A DNA stretch of 64,000 nt from Clostridium tunisiense TJ (GTDB lineage Bacteria; Bacillota; Clostridia; Clostridiales; Clostridiaceae): assembly GCF_000300195.1 (NCBI RefSeq), contig NZ_AMQH01000012.1, forward strand, positions 248,001 through 312,000, given 5' to 3'. Under the pieces are notes generated by a model. That model was not told the origin of the DNA. It worked only from the letters and a program-made list of their open reading frames with translations, and searched no databases. Positions 55,346 to 63,287 of the stretch are shown here, piece after piece. Position 1 is the first letter of the stretch. Every line of letters starts with the position of its first letter. Position numbers and translations under genes: made by a program.

Positions 55346-55829
55346 TTGAAATAAATACACCTAGAAGTTTTAATTAAATCATTACAAAATTTAATTATTA
55401 ATGTCATAGGAGCTATGAAAAAACAATAGTTGAATAATAATTTTAGGGATAGTTATTAGAAGTACTTTAATTGTGCTTCAGCTTAAAATACAATTAAAGT
55501 AAGTACTTAAAGAGCTAAGAGAGATAAGGGGTAGTACTAAATTTATTACCATGTAGCCCTGAACTATCACCTCTATTAGATGAAATTACTTTCTTAATAA
55601 AATGAAAAAGGGAACCAGGTGTAGTTCTCTTAATAAATGAATTAATAAAAATAGATTCTTAAAAAAAGACAATGTAAAAGGGTATTAAACGTATTAGTTA
55701 TCGAGTTCAAGCAATTAAAAGAATAAAAAAATACTCAAGTATAGAATTTGTTAATATAGCTGGTATTATTGAAGTTGAACTTAATTCTTAGTCTTTAATA
55801 CCTTTTATTTAAAAATTTCTTAAATACTT
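55346..55829. other. Intergenic with decayed coding fragments
   Basis: No intact gene. About 55680-55790 reads GIKRISYRVQAIKRIKKYSS in one frame and ends with a stop; it resembles nothing I can name. Several short frames elsewhere are broken by stops. Confidence 0.4.
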
Positions 55830-55842
55830 TGTAACGAAATAG
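55830..55842 (+). promoter_or_regulatory. Putative ECF promoter -35 element
   Basis: TGTAACGAAATAG, identical to 59357-59369, lies 35 bases before the start of this sigma gene. The TGTAAC core is like known ECF -35 elements and the two genes share nothing else upstream, so it probably marks autoregulation. Confidence 0.55.
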
Positions 55843-55877
55843 AGAAATCACCCACTTATTGTATAGGAGGTGGAATA

Positions 55878-56366
55878 ATGGAGGATATGGAACAGGTTTA
55901 CCTTAGCTATGCTCAAACTGTTTATAAATATTTATTTTACTTAACTGGTGATGAGCATCTTTCTGAAGAGTTAACACAAGAAACTTTTTATCAAGCATCG
56001 AAGACTATAAATGATTTTAGAGGAGAGTGCAAGGTTTCTGTATGGCTATGCCAAATAGCTAAGTACTTATGGTACAAGCAGCTAGAAAAGCAGAGTAAGG
56101 TAACAAATATACAGTATGAAGAAGCATTGCTTAATTTCCCATCCAAGCAAAATGTTGAAAATGATATCCTTAAAAACAATGATAAAATTGAATTATTTCG
56201 GATGATACATACTTTAGATGTTAAGAGTAAGGAAGTAGTTTATCTAAGGCTAACTGGAGAATTAAGTTTTGCTGAGATAGGGGATATTCTAAATCAAAGT
56301 GAAACTTGGGCTAGAGTTACTTTTTATCGTGCTAAGAAAAATTTATTGAAAGGAAGGTCAGAGTGA
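55878..56366 (+). CDS. ECF RNA polymerase sigma factor
   Basis: 162 residues, ATG 55878 behind AGGAGGTGG. Region 2: VYKYLFYLTGDEHLSEELTQ, ETFYQASKTINDFRGECKV and SVWLCQIAKYLWYK; region 4: VVYLRLTGELSFAEIGDILN and SETWARVTFYRAKKNLLKG. It is closely similar to the sigma factor at 59417 (the 'WARVTFxR' end is identical), so the two are recent paralogs. Its stop overlaps the start of the zf-HC2 anti-sigma gene (TGATG). Signals and targets unknown. Confidence 0.94.
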   Translation: MEDMEQVYLSYAQTVYKYLFYLTGDEHLSEELTQETFYQASKTINDFRGECKVSVWLCQIAKYLWYKQLEKQSKVTNIQYEEALLNFPSKQNVENDILKNNDKIELFRMIHTLDVKSKEVVYLRLTGELSFAEIGDILNQSETWARVTFYRAKKNLLKGRSE

Positions 56367-57055
56367 TGCAAGATTTAAATTGTGAGATTATAGAAGATTT
56401 ATTACCAAGCTATATTGAAAATTTAACAAATGACTTTACTAATAAATCAATAGAAAACCACCTTAATAAATGTAAGGAATGTGAAGAAACCTTTAAGCTA
56501 TTAAGTAAAGAACTTAAGTGCAATGAACCGAAAGAGATTAAGAACTTTCAAAACTTTTTAAGAAAGATAAAAATAAAAAATATAATATTAGGATTAGTTT
56601 TAGCAATTATACTTTTCTTTTTAATTGTTAATGTGCATAAAGAACTAATTAGTATTCATGGTACGCCTATTAGTAGCAATGGGGTAAATATTAGTGAAGT
56701 AGTTGAATTTAGTGATGGACGTATTCATTGTCGTATTACTGTAAATGGTGATTACATTATCGGTGGGGCTTCAGTAAGTCCAGTTATGGGGACTTCAGAT
56801 AGTATTTTAGAGCTAAAAACAACGATTATTAGACAAAAATCAAAAGACGATTCCCTAACTTCAAAAGGTATTTGCTTTGATCAAAGTTTTGTTATTGACC
56901 TTGATGAGCCAATTTTTAAAGAAACTACTGCATTATATTTTCAAGGAAAAGATGAGAGGGATAGAGTGCTGATTTGGAAAAAAGGCATGAGTATACCTAA
57001 GGCTAATGAGGATTTAGAGTTACAGTATCGTATTAAAAGTGGGGAATTTAAATAA
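56366..57055 (+). CDS. Anti-sigma factor with N-terminal zinc-binding zf-HC2 domain
   Basis: 229 residues. The N-terminal anti-sigma domain has the H-x3-C-x2-C motif (ENHLNKCKECEETF), then a membrane helix (IILGLVLAIILFFLIVNVHK, about residues 72-92) and an extracellular domain with no known family (VNISEVVEFSDGRIHCRITV). ATG 56366 overlaps the sigma stop codon and follows AAAGGAAGG, so the pair is coupled. A GTG at 56363 is an alternative start. Release of the sigma factor on an outside signal is the family's model. Confidence 0.9.
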   Translation: MQDLNCEIIEDLLPSYIENLTNDFTNKSIENHLNKCKECEETFKLLSKELKCNEPKEIKNFQNFLRKIKIKNIILGLVLAIILFFLIVNVHKELISIHGTPISSNGVNISEVVEFSDGRIHCRITVNGDYIIGGASVSPVMGTSDSILELKTTIIRQKSKDDSLTSKGICFDQSFVIDLDEPIFKETTALYFQGKDERDRVLIWKKGMSIPKANEDLELQYRIKSGEFK

Positions 57056-57237
57056 ATTTAAAGTTAGTTCAGGAGTATTCCTATATTATTTATGATTAAA
57101 TATGTAATGAGTTTTAAAAGGATATTAATTTTATAGAATGATGTGTACCCTTTACAGCATAGAGTCAAAATGGTGAAAAGTGTACTTATGAGGTTTTGAT
57201 ACAAAAGCTTTTATAGAGAACAACAGTAAGCTTATTT

Positions 57238-57275
57238 ATAGAAAGGTAGCCTACAAAGCTACCTTCTATTTTTAC
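57238..57275 (+). terminator. Hairpin terminator
   Basis: TAGAAAGGTAGC (57238-57249) pairs with GCTACCTTCTA with one bulge, followed by TTTTTACC. It ends the sigma/anti-sigma operon. Just upstream, 57203-57229 is the second copy of the 27-base sequence before the GNAT gene at 42087. Confidence 0.8.
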
Positions 57276-57397
57276 CTAGAAAGAAATTATCAGTGTGAAG
57301 ACTGTTGGAATTATATAAATATAATTAAACTAATTGCTTGAAGTACAACTATTATCTCTAGCCTAACGAAAGAGTTAGTTTTCTTAAAATCATCACA

Positions 57398-57934
57398 TTA
57401 TTTAATTGAGGAGTAGTTAAAACTATTCATACTATAAACCATATCAAAACTATTTCCGTCAAATAACTTGATGTTTATATTTTCAGGTAAAGTATTTATA
57501 AATTCCCTAGCATCATTAGTAATTATTCCAGTGGTTATGATAATACCAAGATTAACATTATCACATGTCATAGCTCCAATGAGTTTTTTAACAATAGCTT
57601 CATCTACTTTAAATGGAGCCTTTCTAGAAAACCAATATCTTTTACATTCAACATAAATAACTTCATCATTTTTAAAACACTTAATATCAATGCCGCCATC
57701 AGGACCAGGTGGAGAAACTTCTACATTTAAGTACCCATTACTTTTTAAAAACTCCCCACACCACAATTCAAACTCTCTAGGTGATAGATTATATAACTCA
57801 TTTCTTAGATTTACTTTAGATAATAAATTTTTTGAATGGTTAACTGTTTTATATAATTCGCTTAGTACACCAATTAGAGGGTTTATTAATAGTAGAATAT
57901 AAAACATTGTTAAGAAGAAAGGAAAATCACTCAT
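57398..57934 (-). CDS. Membrane-anchored Mrr-like restriction endonuclease-fold protein
   Basis: 178 residues. One N-terminal membrane helix (FPFFLTMFYILLLINPLIGV), then an Mrr-type PD-(D/E)xK nuclease fold: LSPREFELWCGEFLKSNGYL, GPDGGIDIKCF with the first Asp, IYVECKRY with the E-x-K pair, and an adjoining DEAIVKKLIGAMTCD helix. The catalytic set looks complete. ATG 57934 follows GGAGG; the frame open to 57952 gives a poorer start. It overlaps the upstream gene by 8 bases (ATGAGTGA). Membrane-bound Mrr-like nucleases of this form are common in clostridia; a role in defence or DNA uptake control is unproven. Confidence 0.85.
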   Translation of the reverse strand: MSDFPFFLTMFYILLLINPLIGVLSELYKTVNHSKNLLSKVNLRNELYNLSPREFELWCGEFLKSNGYLNVEVSPPGPDGGIDIKCFKNDEVIYVECKRYWFSRKAPFKVDEAIVKKLIGAMTCDNVNLGIIITTGIITNDAREFINTLPENINIKLFDGNSFDMVYSMNSFNYSSIK

Positions 57935-58496
57935 ATATGAAGCCTCCATCAAAAATTCCTGATTCTTTTATATCTCTAATAGCTTTAGTAAATTCAAAAC
58001 CATCAATTAGTAAAATTTCATACTCATTACGTAATCTACTTACAAACTCAAGTGCTTCTGGAGAAAAGTATCCATTAGTAAATATTACACCTTTCTTTAC
58101 ATTATCATGAACCATTCTTCCTAAAAGTCTTTGAACATGGGGTCTACCAACTGGACTATATTTAAATTCTTCAGTTTCTATTAAATCATCTAGAAAGCAC
58201 TGAACATAGGTTTTTACATTTCTTTTATTGCACACAAAGTCAATATCAGGGAGGCTAAAGAATTTAGCAGGTTTTATATCTGTATAACCTTTATCTTTTA
58301 GGAAAAACTTAGAGATTTTTTTAAATGAAGTATAACCAAAGCTATATAAATCCTGCATTGATATGATTCCTAATCTAGTTCTTTTTAGCAATACTCTTTG
58401 GCTAAGAAGAAAATTAATTTTACCTACTAATGGTTTAAGTAATATTAAAATAAGAAATAGTATTATTGCATAAATTGTTGTAAAAATATAAAACAC
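57927..58496 (-). CDS. Membrane protein with degenerate Mrr-like nuclease fold
   Basis: 189 residues from GTG 58496, 6 bases behind GAGGTGATT; a longer frame up to 58583 has no site. One or two N-terminal membrane helices (FYIFTTIYAIILFLILILL) precede a domain that mirrors the neighbour at 57398: YTSFKKISKFFLKDKGYTDI, PDIDFVCN, VQRLLGRMVHDNVKKGVIFT. Where the neighbour has VECK this one has VQCF, so the catalytic E-x-K is lost. It is upstream of and overlaps the active-looking paralog. The pair may act as a heteromer with one catalytic and one structural subunit (inference). Confidence 0.75.
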   Translation of the reverse strand: MFYIFTTIYAIILFLILILLKPLVGKINFLLSQRVLLKRTRLGIISMQDLYSFGYTSFKKISKFFLKDKGYTDIKPAKFFSLPDIDFVCNKRNVKTYVQCFLDDLIETEEFKYSPVGRPHVQRLLGRMVHDNVKKGVIFTNGYFSPEALEFVSRLRNEYEILLIDGFEFTKAIRDIKESGIFDGGFIYE

Positions 58497-58562
58497 ATTA
58501 ATCACCTCAATATAAGTGTTCCCAAAAGAAGGATGTTTAAAACTATTGTGGGATAAAATGTA

Positions 58563-58954
58563 AGTGTAAAAGGAGTTATACATCTTATTGCAACTTTAAC
58601 ATCAGTGATTCCACTAATTATTATTTTTTCAATTATAGAAGGATCAAAAAACTTTGCCTCCTGGGGAAAAAGAAAAGCAAATTTATGTATTATCTACAAG
58701 GGTAACCCAATTAAAGGAAATATCTTAAGAAATACTCTTAAATATTTACCCTAGCAATTTGGACATAAGAGTACCATTAATGGTATTTATAATGACTTTG
58801 ATACACCTTTTTCTATAATTTTTTGTCATTATCTATGACTCTATCAATTGTCTATATTCTTATGGTTTGTATAAGGAAAGATAATAGGCATCTGGCTGAT
58901 ATAATTGCTGGAAGTATAGTTGTAAAAAACCAGACAAGAGCCGAACACAGATAA
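58563..58954 (+). pseudogene. RDD-family membrane protein remnant
   Basis: The frame 58581-58754 reads IIEGSKNFASWGKRKANLCI and GNILRNTLKYLP, like the middle of RDD transporter-like proteins, and stops at TAG. Further on other frames give NGIYNDFDTPF and finally RHLADIIAGSIVVKNQTRAE (ending TAA 58952-58954), the RDD family's C-terminal motif. At least two frameshifts and the missing N-terminus make it a pseudogene. 58955-59229 contains nothing else. Confidence 0.7.
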
Positions 58955-59229
58955 TGATCATAACAACATGCATATAGCTTGAATTATAAACAATATATAA
59001 AATAATAAGTGAAAGAAAAGATATAAAATGATTTTTCACATAAAAAAGAGACTATCCAAAGGAAGATATTAAACTTACTTTGAAAATAGTCCCTTTAATT
59101 TTAGTTATGAAATAGAGTGCATGTAGCTGAAGAATATATTGCTAGGACTTCTATTGAGGTGAATACATTTAGTTGTAAATAGAAAAAAGAGTATAAAAAA
59201 TATCTTATAACATTAAGTTTAACAAAGCA

Positions 59230-59290
59230 GCCACTAAGAAAATATCAAGGAGCTAGGAAGCTCTGGAGAAGTTTTCTCAGTGGCTTATTT
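59230..59290 (+). repeat. Composite intergenic repeat, copy H (hairpin 1 only)
   Basis: GCCACTAAGAAAAT (59230-) with GTTTTCTCAGTGGC (59271-59284), inner GGAGCT/AGCTCT, followed by TTATTTCTATG. Hairpin 2 and promoter module are absent. It is 190 bases before the ECF sigma gene at 59417. Confidence 0.82.
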
Positions 59291-59356
59291 CTATGTTTTT
59301 ATTTATGCTTACAATAAATATATTGTAAAATAAATTTAGGTATTTTTTATTTTAAT

Positions 59357-59369
59357 TGTAACGAAATAG
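59357..59369 (+). promoter_or_regulatory. Putative ECF promoter -35 element
   Basis: TGTAACGAAATAG, identical to 55830-55842, 47 bases before the start of the sigma gene. Confidence 0.55.
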
Positions 59370-59416
59370 TAATTGATGGTACTAATAGATGTAAGGAAGT
59401 TGAAGGGAGGGATCTT

Positions 59417-59905
59417 ATGAAGGAGTTCGATGAGTTGTACAACCTGTATAGTGAAGGAGTTTATAAGTACTTAGTTTATTTAACTGGAAATTTATCAGTG
59501 GCTGAAGATCTCCTTCAAGAGACCTTTTTTCAAGCTTTTAAAAGTATAAATAAATTCAAGGGGGAAAGTAAAATATCTACTTGGCTCTATGGAATAGCAA
59601 GGAATACATATTTAAAGAATTATAATAGGGAGAAAAAGTATAACTTATGCCATATTGATGATTTTAAAGATCATATAAACAGTGGAGAACTTTTAGACTC
59701 AAATTATGAGAGAAAAGAAACTCTCAGAGAAATCCTTTGCGAGATTAATAAGTTAGATTTTGAGTCTAAACAAGTAGTACTTTTAAGAATTAGTGGGGAC
59801 TTAAGCTTTAAGGATATTGGAGAAATCCTAGGTAAAAGCGAAAGTTGGGCAAGAGTAACTTTTCATAGAACAAAGATAAAGTTGAGAAAGGAGATGGAGC
59901 TGTGA
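59417..59905 (+). CDS. ECF RNA polymerase sigma factor
   Basis: 162 residues, ATG 59417 behind GAAGGGAGG. Region 2: SVAEDLLQETFFQAFKSINK and ISTWLYGIARNTYLKNYNRE; region 4: QVVLLRISGDLSFKDIGEIL and SESWARVTFHRTKIKLRK. Paralog of the factor at 55878. It overlaps its anti-sigma gene by 4 bases (GTGA), and a third gene follows, so the operon has sigma, anti-sigma and a membrane protein. Targets unknown. Confidence 0.94.
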   Translation: MKEFDELYNLYSEGVYKYLVYLTGNLSVAEDLLQETFFQAFKSINKFKGESKISTWLYGIARNTYLKNYNREKKYNLCHIDDFKDHINSGELLDSNYERKETLREILCEINKLDFESKQVVLLRISGDLSFKDIGEILGKSESWARVTFHRTKIKLRKEMEL

Positions 59906-60438
59906 TTAAAGAGATTAACTGCGGAATTATCAAGGATTTATTAGCTTTATACGTAGATGGATTAACCTGTAAGGAAAGTAATGAACTTATTGAAAATCAC
60001 ATTTCACGTTGTGCTCAGTGCAATAAATATTTAGAAGAGTTAAAAGATGATGGTATTGAATTAAGCAATGCTGCTGATTTAAAAGAGATGCCAGTTTTAG
60101 ATAGAGATAACAAGATAGTAAAAAGCATTAAGTATAAACTATTGAATATAAGAATTATCTCAGTTGTTTTTGGAGCATTGCTAGCTTTGTTTCTCTTACA
60201 GGGAGAGAGGGCTTTTCAATCCATTTTAATTTATCCTTTGTTAGGGGTGGCAGCTTATGGGGTTGTAAAAAGAATTTGGTTACCACCAGTTATAGTCACA
60301 GTTATTTATTTTTTAGGAAGTGTGATTTTCCTGCAAGAGGGAATACCAATATTAATTTTGGCATTTTTGAATGGCGCTCTTACTCTAGCAGGCACAATTA
60401 TTGGCTATTGTATTAAAAAAATATGGTTTTACAAATAA
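59902..60438 (+). CDS. Anti-sigma factor with zf-HC2 domain, polytopic
   Basis: 178 residues from GTG 59902, overlapping the sigma stop. The zinc motif is ENHISRCAQCNKYL (H-x3-C-x2-C). In contrast to the anti-sigma at 56366 it continues with four hydrophobic helices (IISVVFGALLALFLLQ, ILIYPLLGVAAYGVV, PPVIVTVIYFLGSVIFLQ, LILAFLNGALTLAGTIIGYC) and no extracellular domain, so the signal may be sensed within the membrane or by the next gene product. It ends 14 bases before the start of that gene. Confidence 0.9.
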   Translation: MIKEINCGIIKDLLALYVDGLTCKESNELIENHISRCAQCNKYLEELKDDGIELSNAADLKEMPVLDRDNKIVKSIKYKLLNIRIISVVFGALLALFLLQGERAFQSILIYPLLGVAAYGVVKRIWLPPVIVTVIYFLGSVIFLQEGIPILILAFLNGALTLAGTIIGYCIKKIWFYK

Positions 60439-60452
60439 GAGGTGGGGTAGGG

Positions 60453-61286
60453 ATGAAAAAGGTATTTATTTTTATATTAGTTGGTTTAGTTGGGTTAGTA
60501 GGATTTATCTATAATGAATTTAACGGCAATCCAGTAAGTAAGTATTTTGTTAAGAGAGAAATTCAGAGTTATCTTTCAACTAATTATAGTGACAAGAATC
60601 TGGAGATTGTAAAAATTGAATATAACAGCAGAATTAAGAATTACTCTACAACAGTAGGGTTAAAAAAGGAAGGAACTGAATATTCTATTGAAAAATTAGA
60701 GGATGGAAGTTATGATGACGGTTATTACAATAATGAGGTAATTAACCCTAGATTTTCAAGGAGAATGGGTGAGGAATTAAGTGAGATTATATATAAAAAT
60801 TTAAAGAATAAAGTTTCTGAACTAAGTAATATAAATGTAAGATTTGAAATAAAGGGTGGAAAATACCCAATAAACATGGAATATACTAAGGAAATAGAGG
60901 AAAAGCCTGAAATTATAATTGACCTTCAAGGCAGTGGAATAACCCAAAAAGAGTTTTTAGATAAGGCATTTTTAATAAAGGAACATATTATAAGTGAGGG
61001 CTATAAACTTAGAGGATTTCACTTTAGATATAATAAAGAGGGGGAGAATGCTAGTTCAATTTATTCTATGAAGCTAGAAGAAAATCAGCTTAATCTTAGT
61101 AGAGAAGAGTTTAATAATCTTAATGTTAATTATGATGAGAGTATAAAGACGAAGGTAAAACAGCGTATAGCTAAGAATACTCTTTTACGAGGAGCTTATA
61201 TTCTAGGTGGTATTTTAGTTACAATAGCTGTGGGTTTATTTATAAGCTTTTTCGAAAAGAGAAGAAGTGTAAATCAGTTAAACTAG
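60453..61286 (+). CDS. Membrane protein, third gene of sigma operon
   Basis: 277 residues with an N-terminal helix (VFIFILVGLVGLVGFIYNEF), an extracellular domain of about 215 residues (EIQSYLSTNYSDKNLEIVKI, TEYSIEKLEDGSYDDGYYNN) and a C-terminal helix (GAYILGGILVTIAVGLFISF) with a basic tail. The beginning of the domain resembles the small alpha/beta domain of DUF3139-like proteins; I do not assign a family. ATG 60453 behind AGAGGTGGGG; an in-frame upstream start overlaps the anti-sigma gene. As part of the sigma operon it may sense the signal or be a target. Confidence 0.78.
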   Translation: MKKVFIFILVGLVGLVGFIYNEFNGNPVSKYFVKREIQSYLSTNYSDKNLEIVKIEYNSRIKNYSTTVGLKKEGTEYSIEKLEDGSYDDGYYNNEVINPRFSRRMGEELSEIIYKNLKNKVSELSNINVRFEIKGGKYPINMEYTKEIEEKPEIIIDLQGSGITQKEFLDKAFLIKEHIISEGYKLRGFHFRYNKEGENASSIYSMKLEENQLNLSREEFNNLNVNYDESIKTKVKQRIAKNTLLRGAYILGGILVTIAVGLFISFFEKRRSVNQLN

Positions 61287-61345
61287 TAAATTTGCAAATA
61301 ATTTAGTGGTTAGAAGGTATTTGTACTCCTCATATACAGAGTACA

Positions 61346-61430
61346 AAAGTGAACTTAGATAATATGTTTAATTAAAAGTTAATATAAGAATTTGAAGGAG
61401 CAAAATATTAAGAGTTTTGCTCCTTTGTGT
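61346..61430 (+). repeat. Decayed second copy of FAD-oxidoreductase 3' end and terminator
   Basis: GTGAACTTAGATAATATG and AAAAGTTAATATAAGAA match 10138-10180 (last codons and stop region of the truncated oxidoreductase), followed by a homologous hairpin AAGGAGCAAAA (61395-61405) / TTTTGCTCCTT (61415-61425). No upstream part of the gene is left. The rest of 61287-61859 holds nothing else recognisable. Confidence 0.75.
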
Positions 61431-61859
61431 TTTGATTTTATATGACGATAACTAATGATTAATTTTTACATCTATTTCTTTAATCTGCTGTAAATTCACT
61501 TATAAGTTCTGACCCTCATATTCTCATAGCATAATAAGCAAAATAATTGAATTTTATTCAAGTTAATATTATATACTTTTCAAGTAATTTTGATGTTTAT
61601 ACATTGCCATAGCAACATTCAAATTAATATATTAACATAATAAGTAAGTTACACCTTTGAGACAGCCGTGGCAACTGCTTACTAGCATTGAAGAAAAGGA
61701 CAGGCAATGGAAACTATAAAATATTCACTAGAGAGTACACTGTAGTTAGAAATTTAAGTGGTGTAAAGTTCTATTAATCTCATTAATAATTTTAAATAGT
61801 ATTTATTGCAATAAATTCATGAGGATGAATTTAAATATAAAACAGTAAAGAGGGGTTTT

Positions 61860-62813
61860 ATGGTTATAATTATTTATTCAGTGCTCTTAAGTTTTTTTAT
61901 ATCTTTATTTACTGGTTGGCTTATTATTCCGCTTTTTAAAAGGCTTAAACTTGGACAAAACATAAGAAAAGAAGGGCCCCAGAGCCATATTAAAAAATCT
62001 GGCACACCTACTTTTGGAGGTATTATATTTGCCTTTTCAACTATAACTACAATGTTAATTTATTCAAGGCAATACACTAATGAAGTTAAGGTTGTAATAT
62101 ATGCAATTATAGCTTTTGGTTCCATAGGTTTAATTGATGACTATTTAAAGAAAATACATAAAGATAATGAAGGATTAACTCCAATACAAAAGATCATCCT
62201 ATTACTTTTTGTATCAAGTATTTTTGCTTTTTATGCCTATGGTGATGCCACAATTGGACCGTCAATTGTAATTCCTTTCACCAAAAAAATACTTAATCTA
62301 AAAATACTTTATATACCATTTATCATATTTTATTATGTAGCCACAACTAATGCAGTAAATTTAACCGATGGTTTAGACGGACTTGCAACCTCAGTAACCT
62401 TACTTATAATGACATTCTTTACTACCTTGAGTTTTAGCATGGGATATTATTCCTTATCAGTATTTTGTGGCGCCTTGTCAGGAGCATTGTTAGGGTTCTT
62501 AAGATATAATTCATATCCAGCCAGAATAATTATGGGGGATACGGGCTCCCTAGCTTTAGGTGGAGCTGTAGCAACCATAGCTATAATACTAAAAAACCCT
62601 TTAATAATCACTATTGTTGGAGGAATCTATATAATAGAAACCTTGTCAGTAATAATACAAACCATATCCTTTAAATTGTTTAGAAAACGTGTATTTAAGA
62701 TGGCACCAATTCATCACTCCTTTGAATTAAGCGGTTGGCATGAATCTAAGATAGTTACCGTAGCATCAATTGTAACAACAATTTTATGCCTTATAGCATT
62801 TTTATCATATTAA
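61860..62813 (+). CDS. mraY: Phospho-N-acetylmuramoyl-pentapeptide transferase (stand-alone)
   Basis: 317 residues, ten membrane helices. It transfers phospho-MurNAc-pentapeptide to undecaprenyl phosphate, giving lipid I. Family motifs are all present: [27 protein letters not shown] with the Asp pair, [30 protein letters not shown] and [21 protein letters not shown] 61860 behind AAAGAGGGG. The usual mraY lies in the division/cell-wall cluster next to murF and murD; none of these is here, so this is probably a second, separate copy. Repeat copy I follows 36 bases later. Confidence 0.95.
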   Translation: MVIIIYSVLLSFFISLFTGWLIIPLFKRLKLGQNIRKEGPQSHIKKSGTPTFGGIIFAFSTITTMLIYSRQYTNEVKVVIYAIIAFGSIGLIDDYLKKIHKDNEGLTPIQKIILLLFVSSIFAFYAYGDATIGPSIVIPFTKKILNLKILYIPFIIFYYVATTNAVNLTDGLDGLATSVTLLIMTFFTTLSFSMGYYSLSVFCGALSGALLGFLRYNSYPARIIMGDTGSLALGGAVATIAIILKNPLIITIVGGIYIIETLSVIIQTISFKLFRKRVFKMAPIHHSFELSGWHESKIVTVASIVTTILCLIAFLSY

Positions 62814-62849
62814 ATTTTAAAGTATAAAATGGGGTGCATAATAAGTATA

Positions 62850-63043
62850 GTTTAGAAGTTTTAAGACAACTTTTCTCGGTGGATTATTTTAATACTCGTA
62901 GAATTAAAATCAAATAATAGGTAGGCAATTTATAGCTAAGCTTTCCATATGTTGGGGCATTAGTTGTTAATTGTCTTTCTTTATTTTAAGTGAAAGTAAT
63001 AAAGATTATAGATAAATTATTACAGGAGTTATATGGTAAAAAT
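62850..63043 (+). repeat. Composite intergenic repeat, copy I (partly decayed)
   Basis: Only the right arm of hairpin 1 remains (ACTTTTCTCGGTGGATTATTT). Linker CAAATAATAGGTAG. Hairpin 2 arms AGGCAATT (62923-62930) and AATTGTCT (62969-62976), paired through one G-U, inner TAGCTAA with TTAGTTG. Promoter module ATTATTACAGGAGTTATATGG with TGGTAAAAAT (63034-63043). It precedes the alpha/beta hydrolase gene. Confidence 0.78.
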
Positions 63044-63287
63044 GAAATGATCACATAGTGTGTTATAGTAGATTATGCTGACTAAACGGCTCTCAAGGGT
63101 ATGGGGAGTTAAATAGTGGAAAAGAAGGAGTTTAATTGGGGTGTAAAACTCATTAACAAAGGGGAATGAGCAATAGAAAAAAATTATATATCTGCATATT
63201 ATATTAGCTTGTTATAAATGTTACAATTTGTGTATATAGATATTTAAATAGAATTACTCATGTGATTTTAAATATGTGGAGGTATAT

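Noticed and set aside
37101..59284. Hairpin 1 copies as a dispersed CRISPR-like repeat
   Set aside because: Spacing is in kilobases, genes lie between copies, and no cas gene is present.
37101..62976. Composite repeats as integron attC sites
   Set aside because: No integrase in the window and no RYYYAAC/GTTRRRY core pair at the hairpin ends; the hairpins carry a terminator-like T-run and a linked promoter instead.
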